Shown here: positions 1 through 7,925 of the stretch, piece by piece
Position numbering within the stretch: the first letter of the stretch is position 1
Layout: every line of letters begins with the position of its first letter
Source: Aeropyrum sp.
Lineage (GTDB): Archaea > Thermoproteota > Thermoprotei_A > Sulfolobales > Acidilobaceae
Length of the DNA stretch: 48,251 bases
Direction of reading: 5' to 3'
Assembly (NCBI GenBank): GCA_015521685.1
Contig: WANT01000061.1
Coordinates: 1-48,251, forward strand
Made by a program: the position numbers and the translations under genes
Notes under the pieces: generated by a model
Databases searched by the model: none
What the model saw: the letters and a program-made list of their open reading frames with translations, nothing else
What the model was told of the DNA's origin: nothing

Positions 1-1
1 T

Positions 2-892
2 ATGGGGCCCCTGCACCTCGAGATAGCTCTAACTATGCTGAAGGAGAAGTACGGTATAGAGGTGAAGGCCAGCCCGCCAATAGTCGTGTATAGAGAGACC
101 GTTAGGAGCACCAGCCAAGTGTTCGAGGGCAAGAGCCCCAACAAACACAACAAGCTATATATAAGCGTCGAGCCCCTCAACGAGGAGACAATAACCCTCA
201 TACAGACTGGAGCCATAACCGAGGATCAGGACGCTAAGGAGAGGGCCAGGCTACTGGCGGACAAGGCTGGGTGGGACTATAACGAGGCTAGGAGGATCTG
301 GGCTATCGACGAGAACATAAACGTGTTTGTTGACAAGACTGCGGGAGTGCAGTATCTTAGGGAAGTAAAGGACACAATAATAGCAGGCTTCAGGCTAGCC
401 CTCAAAGAAGGGCCTCTAGCCGCAGAGCCCGTCAGAGGAGTTAAGGTTGTTCTACATGACGCCGTAATCCACGAGGACCCGGTCCACAGGGGCCCCGGCC
501 AGCTATACCCTGCCGTCAGGAACGCTATCTGGGCTGGAATACTGGACGGCAGGCCAACACTCCTCGAGCCCCTCCAGAAGCTAGACATAAGGGCGCCAAT
601 GGACTATATGAGCAACGTTACGTCGGTAATCACGAGGAAGAGAGGGAGGATAATTAATGTGGAGACAACTGGAGTGATGTCGAGGATCGTTGCGGCCATA
701 CCAGTAGCTGAGAGCTTTGACCTTGCTGGCGAGCTTAGAAGTGCGACCGCTGGTAGGGCCTTCTGGGGCGTCGAGTTCTACGGCTGGGCGCCAGTGCCGG
801 ATCAGATGTTGCAGGAGCTTATATCTAAGATAAGGCAGAGAAAGGGCCTCCCGCCGAACCCACCGAAGATAAACGACTTGATAGGGCCCTAG
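2..892 (+). CDS. fusA: Elongation factor 2 (aEF-2), C-terminal part; 5' end outside window
   Basis: This is the C-terminal 296 residues of the translocation GTPase EF-2, which moves tRNAs and mRNA through the ribosome. The visible part covers domains III to V; the GTPase domain lies upstream of the window, so the first visible Met is internal. The domain IV tip motif [11 protein letters not shown] (visible residues 157-167) contains the His (162) that archaea and eukaryotes modify to diphthamide. The C-terminus has the [13 protein letters not shown] segment typical of archaeal EF-2. The family is about 730-740 residues long, so roughly 60 percent of the protein is missing here. Identification is secure. 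Confidence 0.97.
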   Translation: MGPLHLEIALTMLKEKYGIEVKASPPIVVYRETVRSTSQVFEGKSPNKHNKLYISVEPLNEETITLIQTGAITEDQDAKERARLLADKAGWDYNEARRIWAIDENINVFVDKTAGVQYLREVKDTIIAGFRLALKEGPLAAEPVRGVKVVLHDAVIHEDPVHRGPGQLYPAVRNAIWAGILDGRPTLLEPLQKLDIRAPMDYMSNVTSVITRKRGRIINVETTGVMSRIVAAIPVAESFDLAGELRSATAGRAFWGVEFYGWAPVPDQMLQELISKIRQRKGLPPNPPKINDLIGP

Positions 893-903
893 CATCCATA
901 GGC

Positions 904-926
904 GGCCGAAGGCCCGGGGGCTTTTA
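904..926 (+). terminator. Possible EF-2 terminator
   Basis: A short GGCC-GAA-GGCC hairpin (904-914) lies 12 nt after the EF-2 stop and is followed by a G run and TTTT. The stem is only 4 bp. Archaeal termination depends mainly on T-runs, so this is tentative. Confidence 0.25.
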
Positions 927-987
927 GACTAATCGTCATACATTCTCGGCTCTTCTCCACACAATTTTCCACCCCGATATATTCGAT

Positions 988-1000
988 CCATATTTTAGTC
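988..1000 (+). promoter_or_regulatory. Candidate TATA box for the nuo operon
   Basis: An AT-rich element (CCATATTTTAGTC) sits about 40-50 nt upstream of the nuoA TTG start. With the usual 25-nt spacing, transcription would begin near 1020 and give a short leader. A second AT-rich element at 977-985 is an alternative. Position and composition are the only evidence. Confidence 0.35.
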
Positions 1001-1036
1001 TTACACGTGAGACGACTACCCTTATGGGTATAGGTA

Positions 1037-1453
1037 TTGGCGCTTGTAGAGGCGCTGTACGATCCAGCCGTAATGCTACTAGTAGGCCTAGTAGTGATTC
1101 CTCTAGTCGTTGTTGGGTTGACAATAGGTGCTGTTGTGTTCCTTAAGGCGATAACTCAGGGTAGGCGGGATGTGGAGGAGGCTGAAGCGAGAAAGTACCT
1201 TAGATATGACGCTGGTAACCCGCCTAGAATGGGAGACTTCAGGCGGAAGATAAGCATGCAGTACCTGGGCTACTTGATCATGTTCTTAGCTGTCGAGCCC
1301 GTGGTAATACTCATGATAGTTATGCTAGTTGTCCCTCAGGAGCTCCTGGTGAGAGCTCTAGCTCTATACTTGTTGATATTGCTAGTATACGCTCCCCTAC
1401 TATACTATGGAATTAAGGAGTCCAGGAGAATAGAAGCCTGGGCGCTCGAGTAG
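1037..1453 (+). CDS. nuoA: NADH-quinone oxidoreductase-like complex I subunit A
   Basis: This is the small membrane subunit NuoA (ND3-like) of respiratory complex I. It has three predicted transmembrane helices, at about residues 12-38, 75-100 and 104-125. The cytosolic loop after helix 1 carries the family's short conserved stretch (KYLRYDAGNPP). The 138-residue length is normal. It is the first gene of an eleven-gene operon, followed 15 nt later by nuoB. The start is a TTG; an ATG at 1024 is in another frame. Identification rests on topology, loop motif and position. Confidence 0.9.
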   Translation: MALVEALYDPAVMLLVGLVVIPLVVVGLTIGAVVFLKAITQGRRDVEEAEARKYLRYDAGNPPRMGDFRRKISMQYLGYLIMFLAVEPVVILMIVMLVVPQELLVRALALYLLILLVYAPLLYYGIKESRRIEAWALE

Positions 1454-1468
1454 AGGTGGTGGCAGGAG

Positions 1469-2059
1469 ATGCAAGAGGGAAAGGCTTATGTCGGCAACTT
1501 GGACGTCACCGCAAAGAGAGCTAGGGACATCCTCCTAGGCAAGGTACCTCTCGACAAAGTTGTTGACTGGGCTACGAGCTTCAGCCTGTGGCCTGTACAC
1601 TTGACCACAAGCTGCTGTAGCACAGAATTCGCCGCGACCTTCTCGCCACGCGTAGATGGAGAGCAGTTTGGAGCACTACCCTGGGTTGGGCCGAGGCAGA
1701 CTAACCTTATAATCATCGAAGGTACTGTCACGAAGAAGATGGCCTGCGCTGTGAGACTGACTTGGGAGCAGATGCCAGCCCCTAAGTTCGCCATTGCCAT
1801 GGGAGCATGTGCTCTCGACGGCGGCCTCTTCTACAATAGCTACAACATAGTCAAACCCTGGCAGGTGATACCTATAGACATATACCTACCCGGCTGCCCA
1901 CCCAGGCCCGAGACCCTAGCGAGGGCAATAGTAACACTACAAAGGAAGATTAGGAGCAAGAAGGTGGCCAGCACGTGGGTGAGGGAGGGCTGGAGAGGAG
2001 ACATAGAGCCCGTTATACCTAAAGAGGATCTATGTGGGTGGGCTGCGAAATCTATCTAG
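1469..2059 (+). CDS. nuoB: Complex I subunit B, N2 iron-sulfur cluster protein
   Basis: NuoB (PSST) binds the terminal 4Fe-4S cluster N2, which passes electrons to quinone at the interface with NuoD. The four expected ligands are visible: the tandem Cys49-Cys50 in TTSCCSTEF, Cys114 in MGACAL, and Cys143 in PGCPPRPE. The 196-residue length is usual for archaeal NuoB. The ATG start has a GGAG just upstream. It belongs to the hydrophilic arm with NuoC, D and I. All key residues are intact. Confidence 0.97.
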   Translation: MQEGKAYVGNLDVTAKRARDILLGKVPLDKVVDWATSFSLWPVHLTTSCCSTEFAATFSPRVDGEQFGALPWVGPRQTNLIIIEGTVTKKMACAVRLTWEQMPAPKFAIAMGACALDGGLFYNSYNIVKPWQVIPIDIYLPGCPPRPETLARAIVTLQRKIRSKKVASTWVREGWRGDIEPVIPKEDLCGWAAKSI

Positions 2060-2076
2060 CTTTGCGGTGGTGATCC

Positions 2077-2622
2077 ATGGGTGAAGAGCAGGTGCTGCAA
2101 GCCCCAAGTAGGGATTATTCATCAGTCCTTGGACTTGCCTTAGAGAAGGCTAAAAACGCGCTTTCCTCTAAGGGGATAGTGTTCTCGGTTGAAGAGGGGA
2201 AAGGATTTTATGACATTATAGTTGAGAGAGAGTATTTAGTTGCAGGAGCGACAGCCTTAAAGGAGGCTGGATTCGACCACGTAGTCAGCCTCACAGTCAC
2301 AGATTACCCCAAGGAGAAGAAGTTCCGCCTCGTATACCATCTGACCAGTTATCTGGACTATGAGATTGCTGGGGCCATTATAGGGCTGGGTGTGGAGGTA
2401 CCGAGATCTGACAGACCCTCAGTGCCAAGCCTGACCCAGGTGTGGCGGAGTGCTGAGTTCCAGGAAAGAGAGGTATATGAGTTCTTCGGGATAGAGTTTG
2501 AGGGCCACCCAGACCTGAGACCGCTACTCCTCACACCGCCGGTGGCGGAGTTGAGGCCGCTTAGGAAGGACTTCGTGGTTAGGGAGGAGAACATATACGA
2601 GGGGGTGCCAAAGAGTGGTTGA
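2077..2622 (+). CDS. nuoC: Complex I 30-kDa subunit C
   Basis: NuoC is a structural subunit of the hydrophilic arm that packs against NuoD. The family signature runs from residue 128 to 150 ([18 protein letters not shown] followed by LRPLLL). The first 50 residues are less conserved. It is a stand-alone protein here, not fused to NuoD as in E. coli. The stop overlaps the nuoD start by 8 nt, which suggests translational coupling. Confidence 0.95.
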   Translation: MGEEQVLQAPSRDYSSVLGLALEKAKNALSSKGIVFSVEEGKGFYDIIVEREYLVAGATALKEAGFDHVVSLTVTDYPKEKKFRLVYHLTSYLDYEIAGAIIGLGVEVPRSDRPSVPSLTQVWRSAEFQEREVYEFFGIEFEGHPDLRPLLLTPPVAELRPLRKDFVVREENIYEGVPKSG

Positions 2623-3859
2623 GGATGTTAGGATCTACGGTGGCTGGAAGGACGAGCTGGGCCTGAAGGTGGTGCCCTCCAAGAAGATAGGGAAGGACCT
2701 ATATGAGGTGTTCATAGGTCCGCAGCACCCGGGCTCCGGCCACATGAGGATAACTGTGAGGCTCGACGGCGACATCATTGTTGAGGCGGACCCCGATATA
2801 GGCTATGTACACAGGACTATGGAGAAGCTGGGAGAGATTAGGGGTTGGATAAAGCCGATACCTCTATTCGAGAGGATGGCTATACATGACGCGTGCAATA
2901 TAACAATGCCCTACGTCCTAGCCGTCGAGAAGCTCATGGGTGTGGAGCCCCCGCTCAGAGCGAAGTATTTGAGGAGCCTGCTATGCGAGATAAATAGGAT
3001 CGGTGCCCACCTCTACGGGTTCGCCATATTCGGTGTGTTCCTCGGGCACAGCACTATGTACATGTGGGCTATGGGTGATAGAGAGGTCTTCATAGAGCTG
3101 GCAGAGGCCCTCACCGGAGCGAGGCTAACCCACTCCTACCCTCTACCTGGGGGGGCTAGGAGGGACATACCAGCAGACTTCCCAGACATGGCTAGGAGGG
3201 CAGTTAACTATATGAGGAAGAGGCTGAAAGAGTACGAGAAGATATTCCTAAACAACCCGGTCATAAGGTCTAGGCTTGAGGGTGTGGGAGTCATCAGCAA
3301 GGGTCTAGCCGCAGAGCTTGGCATAGTAGGGCCTAACGCTAGGGCAAGCGGGATAGGCTACGACGTAAGGATTGTCGAGCCTTACGACGCTTACCCCGAG
3401 CTTGACTTTGAGGTACCCGTGTTTAGGGAGGGCGACGCCCTGGCTAGGACGATGGTTAGGGTAGAGGAGATTAAGCAAAGCCTCAGGATAATAGAGCAAG
3501 CTGTAGAGTGGCTTGAGAAGAATCCTAGGGAGCCCATTGTAGATAAATATCTCTATGGCAAGTATCCACCTCTACATAAGAAGATAATGGAGAGCGAGGG
3601 CCGGGCGAAACTCCTCCCAATATCTGCTGCCATGAAGGTTCCCAAAGGTAGGGCTATAGGTAGGGCTGAGACCGGGCGGGGAGAGACGATATACTATGTG
3701 GAGAGCGATGGAGGAGTTAACCCCTACAGGGTGAGGATAGTGACTGCCAGCGCAAGGAATGCGATTGCATTCAAATACGTTCTCCCAGGCCATAAGATCA
3801 TGGATCTCCCCGCAATATATGGGAGCCTCGACTACTTCCCTCCCGAATCGGATAGATAG
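2615..3859 (+). CDS. nuoD: Complex I 49-kDa subunit D
   Basis: NuoD (Nqo4, 49 kDa) forms the quinone-reduction site with NuoB and is homologous to the large subunit of NiFe hydrogenases. The [12 protein letters not shown] motif (residues 34-45) contains the conserved His region that lines the quinone headgroup pocket. The hydrogenase nickel-binding cysteines are absent, as expected for a quinone-reducing complex rather than a hydrogenase. At 414 residues it is of normal length. It starts with GTG inside the end of nuoC. Confidence 0.96.
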   Translation: MVEDVRIYGGWKDELGLKVVPSKKIGKDLYEVFIGPQHPGSGHMRITVRLDGDIIVEADPDIGYVHRTMEKLGEIRGWIKPIPLFERMAIHDACNITMPYVLAVEKLMGVEPPLRAKYLRSLLCEINRIGAHLYGFAIFGVFLGHSTMYMWAMGDREVFIELAEALTGARLTHSYPLPGGARRDIPADFPDMARRAVNYMRKRLKEYEKIFLNNPVIRSRLEGVGVISKGLAAELGIVGPNARASGIGYDVRIVEPYDAYPELDFEVPVFREGDALARTMVRVEEIKQSLRIIEQAVEWLEKNPREPIVDKYLYGKYPPLHKKIMESEGRAKLLPISAAMKVPKGRAIGRAETGRGETIYYVESDGGVNPYRVRIVTASARNAIAFKYVLPGHKIMDLPAIYGSLDYFPPESDR

Positions 3860-3883
3860 CCTTGCTTGGGGGTGTTGGCTTCT

Positions 3884-4918
3884 ATGTCCGTGTTAGATAC
3901 CGTAGCTTCCTTAATCTTCTACCCACCTATATGGCAGCTCCTCATACTAGGATTTGGCGGCGCCTTAGTCGTGGCTATGGTTGCCGTCTGGTTCGAGAGA
4001 AAGGCAGCGGCTAGAGTCCAGAGGAGGATAGGGCCCTACTGGGCCAGCCCTAGGCTAGGCGGTCTAATGCATCTCATGGCGGACATGCTCAGGTACGCTT
4101 TCCAGCAAGTAGTCATTCCTAGGACCGTCGACTTCTGGCCCTTCATAGCTGCGCCTATATTCGGCATGGCTCTATCCATACTACCCTTCGCAGTAACCCC
4201 ACTAACATCCAATCCCAACTTTTGGCCTCTGCCGCCTGCGCTCATGGAGTACAGTCTCTTGGTGGCTCTGGCCATAACGACTCTACCCCCCATATTCATT
4301 ATTGTCTCGGGATGGGCCGCGAACAACCCCTTCACGATCATAGGCGGGGTTAGGGAGGCGTTCATAATACTCTCGTACGAGCTCATAGCTATACTCTCCC
4401 TCTTCGCGCCAGCGGTGGCCGTGGGCAGCTTAAACATAGTTGACATCGTTCAGGCTCAGGGCTTGGTTAAGTGGTTTATCGTTCTAAACCCACTGGCATT
4501 CCTGGCTGCTATACTTGCAGTTGCGATGTCAACTTCTGCCTTCCCCTTCGAAATACCAGAGAGCGAACCCGAAGTAGTCGCTGGCCCCTTCACAGAGTAT
4601 TCTGGCATACTCTACGCACTGAATATGGGTGGAGCCTACATGAGGAGGTTCGTCTTTGGGCTATTGATAAGCCTGATGTTCCTAGGAGGCTGGTACCCCA
4701 TTGTGCCTGGAGAAGGCTTCATTCTTGGCTATGCCCTGCCCAGCCTAGTGGTCGTCGTAAAAGCCGTTGTAGTAGTTCTGGCGATCAGCTTTCTACGAGC
4801 TATATATGGCAGGTATAGGCTCGACCAGGCGCTTGACATGGCCTGGAGGCTAGTATTACCTCTAACCCTGGCTGGCATACTACTAGCGCTAGTTGAGGCC
4901 TATCTCGGCATCTTTTGA
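3884..4918 (+). CDS. nuoH: Complex I membrane subunit H
   Basis: NuoH (ND1) is the membrane subunit that anchors the hydrophilic arm and completes the quinone chamber. About eight hydrophobic helices are visible. Diagnostic segments are ERKAAARVQRRIGP near the N-terminus and PFEIPESEPEVVAGPFTEYSG, the acidic loop facing the quinone tunnel. The frame opens at a TTG at 3866. The ATG at 3884 is preferred because a GGGGGTG ribosome binding site (3868-3874) lies 9 nt before it. A 99-nt gap separates it from nuoI. Confidence 0.95.
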   Translation: MSVLDTVASLIFYPPIWQLLILGFGGALVVAMVAVWFERKAAARVQRRIGPYWASPRLGGLMHLMADMLRYAFQQVVIPRTVDFWPFIAAPIFGMALSILPFAVTPLTSNPNFWPLPPALMEYSLLVALAITTLPPIFIIVSGWAANNPFTIIGGVREAFIILSYELIAILSLFAPAVAVGSLNIVDIVQAQGLVKWFIVLNPLAFLAAILAVAMSTSAFPFEIPESEPEVVAGPFTEYSGILYALNMGGAYMRRFVFGLLISLMFLGGWYPIVPGEGFILGYALPSLVVVVKAVVVVLAISFLRAIYGRYRLDQALDMAWRLVLPLTLAGILLALVEAYLGIF

Positions 4919-4942
4919 ATGCACCCCCGTCTCGACACTCTA

Positions 4943-4953
4943 CTATATTAATA
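4943..4953 (+). promoter_or_regulatory. Possible internal promoter before nuoI
   Basis: The nuoH-nuoI gap is the largest in an otherwise compact operon. It contains a good TATA-like element (CTATATTAATA) about 65-75 nt upstream of the nuoI ATG. This would allow separate transcription of nuoIJKMLN. No transcript data are available. Confidence 0.35.
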
Positions 4954-5017
4954 TTCTCTCCCTAACAACACCCGGTTGATTGGAGATATGTAGTCTAGCC
5001 CAACGAGGGTGTATGGG

Positions 5018-5569
5018 ATGCCTCCGAAAGTCGCTGTGAAGCCTCTACCCAAGAGGGGCGGCCTTCTCGCAGGTGTCAGCGACAACCTAGCGGCTCTTAT
5101 GATAGGGATTAAGTACTTCCTAAACCCGAAGAGATTCTCAATATACTATCCCAAGGAGTATCCCGAGCTCAGGAAGGGGTACAGGGGGTTTATCATACTA
5201 AACAAGCAGAAGTGCATAAGCTGCGCAGCCTGCGCCAGGATATGTCCCAGCGCAGCTATGAAGATGATCAGAGTGCCCGTACCCCATCCCAAAGAACCTG
5301 AAAAGACTGTTATGAAGCAATTCCCCGTCATAAACTATCAGAGATGCATCTTCTGCGGTTACTGCGTTGACATATGCCCGACTGAAGCCCTATACCACGT
5401 GAACTACCACGACATAGTATATGAGAACCTAGCAGAGATGTTCTGGGATCTTGACACGTTCCAGAAGGAGCCGGAGTATCCGACCGCAGAGGAGGGCATC
5501 CCGGTTAGGCTCATGATACACGAGGAGTATGGACTCCTTAAGGTGCCTGCCAGAGAGAAGCAAGGGTGA
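5018..5569 (+). CDS. nuoI: Complex I subunit I, 2x[4Fe-4S] ferredoxin-like
   Basis: NuoI carries clusters N6a and N6b, which wire incoming electrons to NuoB. Two complete CxxCxxCxxxCP motifs are visible: CISCAACARICP and CIFCGYCVDICP. Counted from an upstream GTG at 5009 their cysteines are 69, 72, 75, 79 and 113, 116, 119, 123. The ATG at 5018 is chosen because GAGGGTG lies 6 nt before it. With nuoE/F/G absent from the operon, NuoI is the likely point where an unidentified electron donor docks. The stop overlaps nuoJ by 4 nt. Confidence 0.96.
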   Translation: MPPKVAVKPLPKRGGLLAGVSDNLAALMIGIKYFLNPKRFSIYYPKEYPELRKGYRGFIILNKQKCISCAACARICPSAAMKMIRVPVPHPKEPEKTVMKQFPVINYQRCIFCGYCVDICPTEALYHVNYHDIVYENLAEMFWDLDTFQKEPEYPTAEEGIPVRLMIHEEYGLLKVPAREKQG

Positions 5570-6060
5570 AGCTGATGTCTTTGCCCCTCGAGGACTTGTC
5601 AGTGGTAGCCCTAGCTGGCATCTCCACCCTTCTAGCTCTCGCTGTGGTAAGGCATAAGGATATGGTGTATGCCAGTGCGTCTCTAGCCCTACTTGGGATA
5701 GCAACTGCCCTCCTCGTCGCGATACTCGGCTATCCGATCGTTGCTGTCTTCTTGGTTATAGTGTATGTTGGAGCAGCAGTCATGTTCATAATCGTATCTG
5801 TAAGCATGCTAGGCGGGGGTGGATACGAGGAGTGGGACGACTATAGGGGGCTAGCCGCTGGAGCGGCTTCTGGAGCGGCCGTGCTTATGATAGGCCTATT
5901 CGGCGGATTGTGGCAGGCGTACAGCCCTCCAGAGCCTGTGAGCCTACAGACTATAGCGAATCTTCTCGCAGGCGACTATGCCATCGTTGTTATTGTGCTG
6001 GCGGTGGGCCTTGCAGCCACCATTCTAGAGGGTATTGCTATAGCTAGGAGGGGTGGCTAG
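5566..6060 (+). CDS. nuoJ: Complex I membrane subunit J
   Basis: NuoJ (ND6) is a small membrane subunit next to NuoH and NuoK. The 164-residue protein has about five hydrophobic helices. The central VFLVIVYVGAAVMFIIVSVSM segment matches the conserved ND6 helix with the GAA-V-F pattern and its pi-bulge region. It starts at GTG overlapping the nuoI stop and ends 2 nt before nuoK. Assignment is by order, topology and that motif. Confidence 0.92.
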   Translation: MKLMSLPLEDLSVVALAGISTLLALAVVRHKDMVYASASLALLGIATALLVAILGYPIVAVFLVIVYVGAAVMFIIVSVSMLGGGGYEEWDDYRGLAAGAASGAAVLMIGLFGGLWQAYSPPEPVSLQTIANLLAGDYAIVVIVLAVGLAATILEGIAIARRGG

Positions 6061-6062
6061 CC

Positions 6063-6368
6063 GTGGATGGGGGTGCAGCGCAGGTAGTGATCATACTCGC
6101 ATCCCTGCTCGTAGGCTTGGGTGCCTACGGACTGGCAGGGTCTAGGAATCTCGTGAGGCAGCTTATCTCGGCTGAGGTAGTGTTCAACGGTATCCTACTG
6201 CTGATTATAGTGTTCCTCAGCAGATCCCCAATAGCAGCCAACATGCTTGGGATCCTCCTGACGGTAGTAGTGGCTGGCGAGATAATAATAGTGGTAGCGG
6301 TAATAGCCGCTCTCTATAGACGGATAGCATCGCTGGAAACCTCCGCCATAGAGGAGGAGGGAGTGTAG
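6063..6368 (+). CDS. nuoK: Complex I membrane subunit K
   Basis: NuoK (ND4L) is a three-helix proton-channel subunit related to MrpC. The 101-residue length is exact for the family. The second helix carries the conserved acidic residue in SAEVVFNGILL (Glu about 39). A second buried Glu is present in VVAGEIIIVVAVIAAL, matching the E. coli pair needed for proton transfer. The GTG start is two nt after the nuoJ stop. Confidence 0.93.
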   Translation: MDGGAAQVVIILASLLVGLGAYGLAGSRNLVRQLISAEVVFNGILLLIIVFLSRSPIAANMLGILLTVVVAGEIIIVVAVIAALYRRIASLETSAIEEEGV

Positions 6369-6370
6369 GG

Positions 6371-7909
6371 ATGGAGCTGGAGTTGCCGTTACTCTGGATA
6401 ACCCTGCTCGCCCCTATTGCCGTTGCTGCCGCATCGCCAGCGCTGGGTGAAAGGGCGTCTTATCTAGCATTAGCAGCCGCTCTACTACTGCCTGCTGCTA
6501 TCCTCACGCCATACGCGCTGGAGGGACAGCTATCAGAGGGTGTTATAGACCCGGTTAGAGCTGATTTCACACGGGTAGGCATAGGTAATGTTATGCTAGC
6601 CGTCGACGGGTTCTCATACCCCTTCGTGATAGGCGTTTCAATAGTTACGGCACTAGTATCGGTATACAGCTACAAGTATATGTCGATAAGGCTAGAGGAG
6701 ATGAGGGAGAAGGGCGAGGACGTACCGGGCCATATAGCGTATCTAGCTCTCTACTCGATCTTTGCAGTATCAATGCTGGGGATGGCGTACTCGACGAACT
6801 TCCTCCTATTCTTCATCTTCCTAGAGATAAGCCTGATAGCGTCATTCCTGCTGATAGCCTTTTATGGTTACGGCGACCGGAGGAGGATAGCACTACTCTA
6901 CTTCGTCTGGACCCATATAGCGGGAGCCCTCACCCTACTGGGGGGCCTGTACTACGTTGTGAATACTGGTAGCTTCGACTCAGCAGTAGTCAGCGAGGGG
7001 CGGCTAGTGTATGTGAGCGAGGCCGTGAGGGGGACCCTAGCGACGCTCGCGGGAGCCTCTCTCCTAGTGGGCCTTTTGATCAAGATGGCAGTCTTCGGCG
7101 TCCACATGTGGCTTCCCTACGCACACGCAGAGGCGCCTACCCCGATCTCAGCCCTCCTAAGCCCGAATTTAATCGGGCTCGGCGGGTACGGGCTTGTTAG
7201 ATTCGCAGTAGCCTTCTACCCAAGCTTGATGGAGAGCATCCAACCCCTGCTGGTCGGCCTATCGTTCGCGACCATACTATACGGCGGCCTAGTAGCCCTA
7301 ACCCAGCTAGACTTCAAAAGGTTCCTAGCTTACTCTAGCATAAGCCAGATGGGATACATGCTCCTAGGGATCTCAGCTTTAAACCCACTAGGCTTCACTG
7401 CTGCAAGCCTAATATTCCTGGGGCACGCCATTGGTAAGGCGGTTCTTTTCATGGTTGCAGGCGTGTTCATAGCAGAGCAGCACGGCCTGAGGAACATTGC
7501 TAGGATGGGCGGCCTCGCAAAAATCTACCCACTAATGGCTGCTACAGCGGTGATAGGCTTCCTCCACCTAGCCGGCATACCACCAGCCTTCGGATTCTGG
7601 GGAGAACTCTACCTAACGATATCAGTATTGGAATCCCCGGGATACAGTGGGTCTCTCAGCCTCGCACTGCTATCCATGCTGCTGATTGCCTCCTTCACTG
7701 TTACAGCAGCCTACTCCTTCATAACAACTAGGAGGATCTTCTTCGCCAAACCGAGATCGGATATAGACGGTGGGGAAGTTGTTGACGACTTCAAGATGTC
7801 GGTCACACTACTTGCAGTACTAGGCATATTCATGTTCCTTACGGCTGGCCTCGCTATATCAGGAGTTGTGGAGTCGAGCCAGGCTATGTTTCTGGCATAT
7901 CTTTCGTGA
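6371..7909 (+). CDS. nuoM: Complex I antiporter-like subunit M
   Basis: This is one of three antiporter-like, proton-pumping subunits. It has about 14 hydrophobic helices in 512 residues. The conserved core IKMAVFGVHMWLPYAHAEAPTP (split here around residues 235-260) has the key Lys, the H-W-LP-AH-EAPTP motif and downstream ALLSP, which fit NuoM better than NuoN. FLAYSSISQMGYMLLG is the other standard block. The ATG is 2 nt after nuoK. Gene order M before L differs from the bacterial L-M-N order. Confidence 0.92.
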   Translation: MELELPLLWITLLAPIAVAAASPALGERASYLALAAALLLPAAILTPYALEGQLSEGVIDPVRADFTRVGIGNVMLAVDGFSYPFVIGVSIVTALVSVYSYKYMSIRLEEMREKGEDVPGHIAYLALYSIFAVSMLGMAYSTNFLLFFIFLEISLIASFLLIAFYGYGDRRRIALLYFVWTHIAGALTLLGGLYYVVNTGSFDSAVVSEGRLVYVSEAVRGTLATLAGASLLVGLLIKMAVFGVHMWLPYAHAEAPTPISALLSPNLIGLGGYGLVRFAVAFYPSLMESIQPLLVGLSFATILYGGLVALTQLDFKRFLAYSSISQMGYMLLGISALNPLGFTAASLIFLGHAIGKAVLFMVAGVFIAEQHGLRNIARMGGLAKIYPLMAATAVIGFLHLAGIPPAFGFWGELYLTISVLESPGYSGSLSLALLSMLLIASFTVTAAYSFITTRRIFFAKPRSDIDGGEVVDDFKMSVTLLAVLGIFMFLTAGLAISGVVESSQAMFLAYLS

Positions 7910-7925
7910 GTAGGGGGTGGAGGTG

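Noticed and set aside
2615-3859. NuoD read as a NiFe hydrogenase large subunit
   Set aside because: The nickel-binding Cys pairs are absent and the [10 protein letters not shown] motif and operon context fit complex I.
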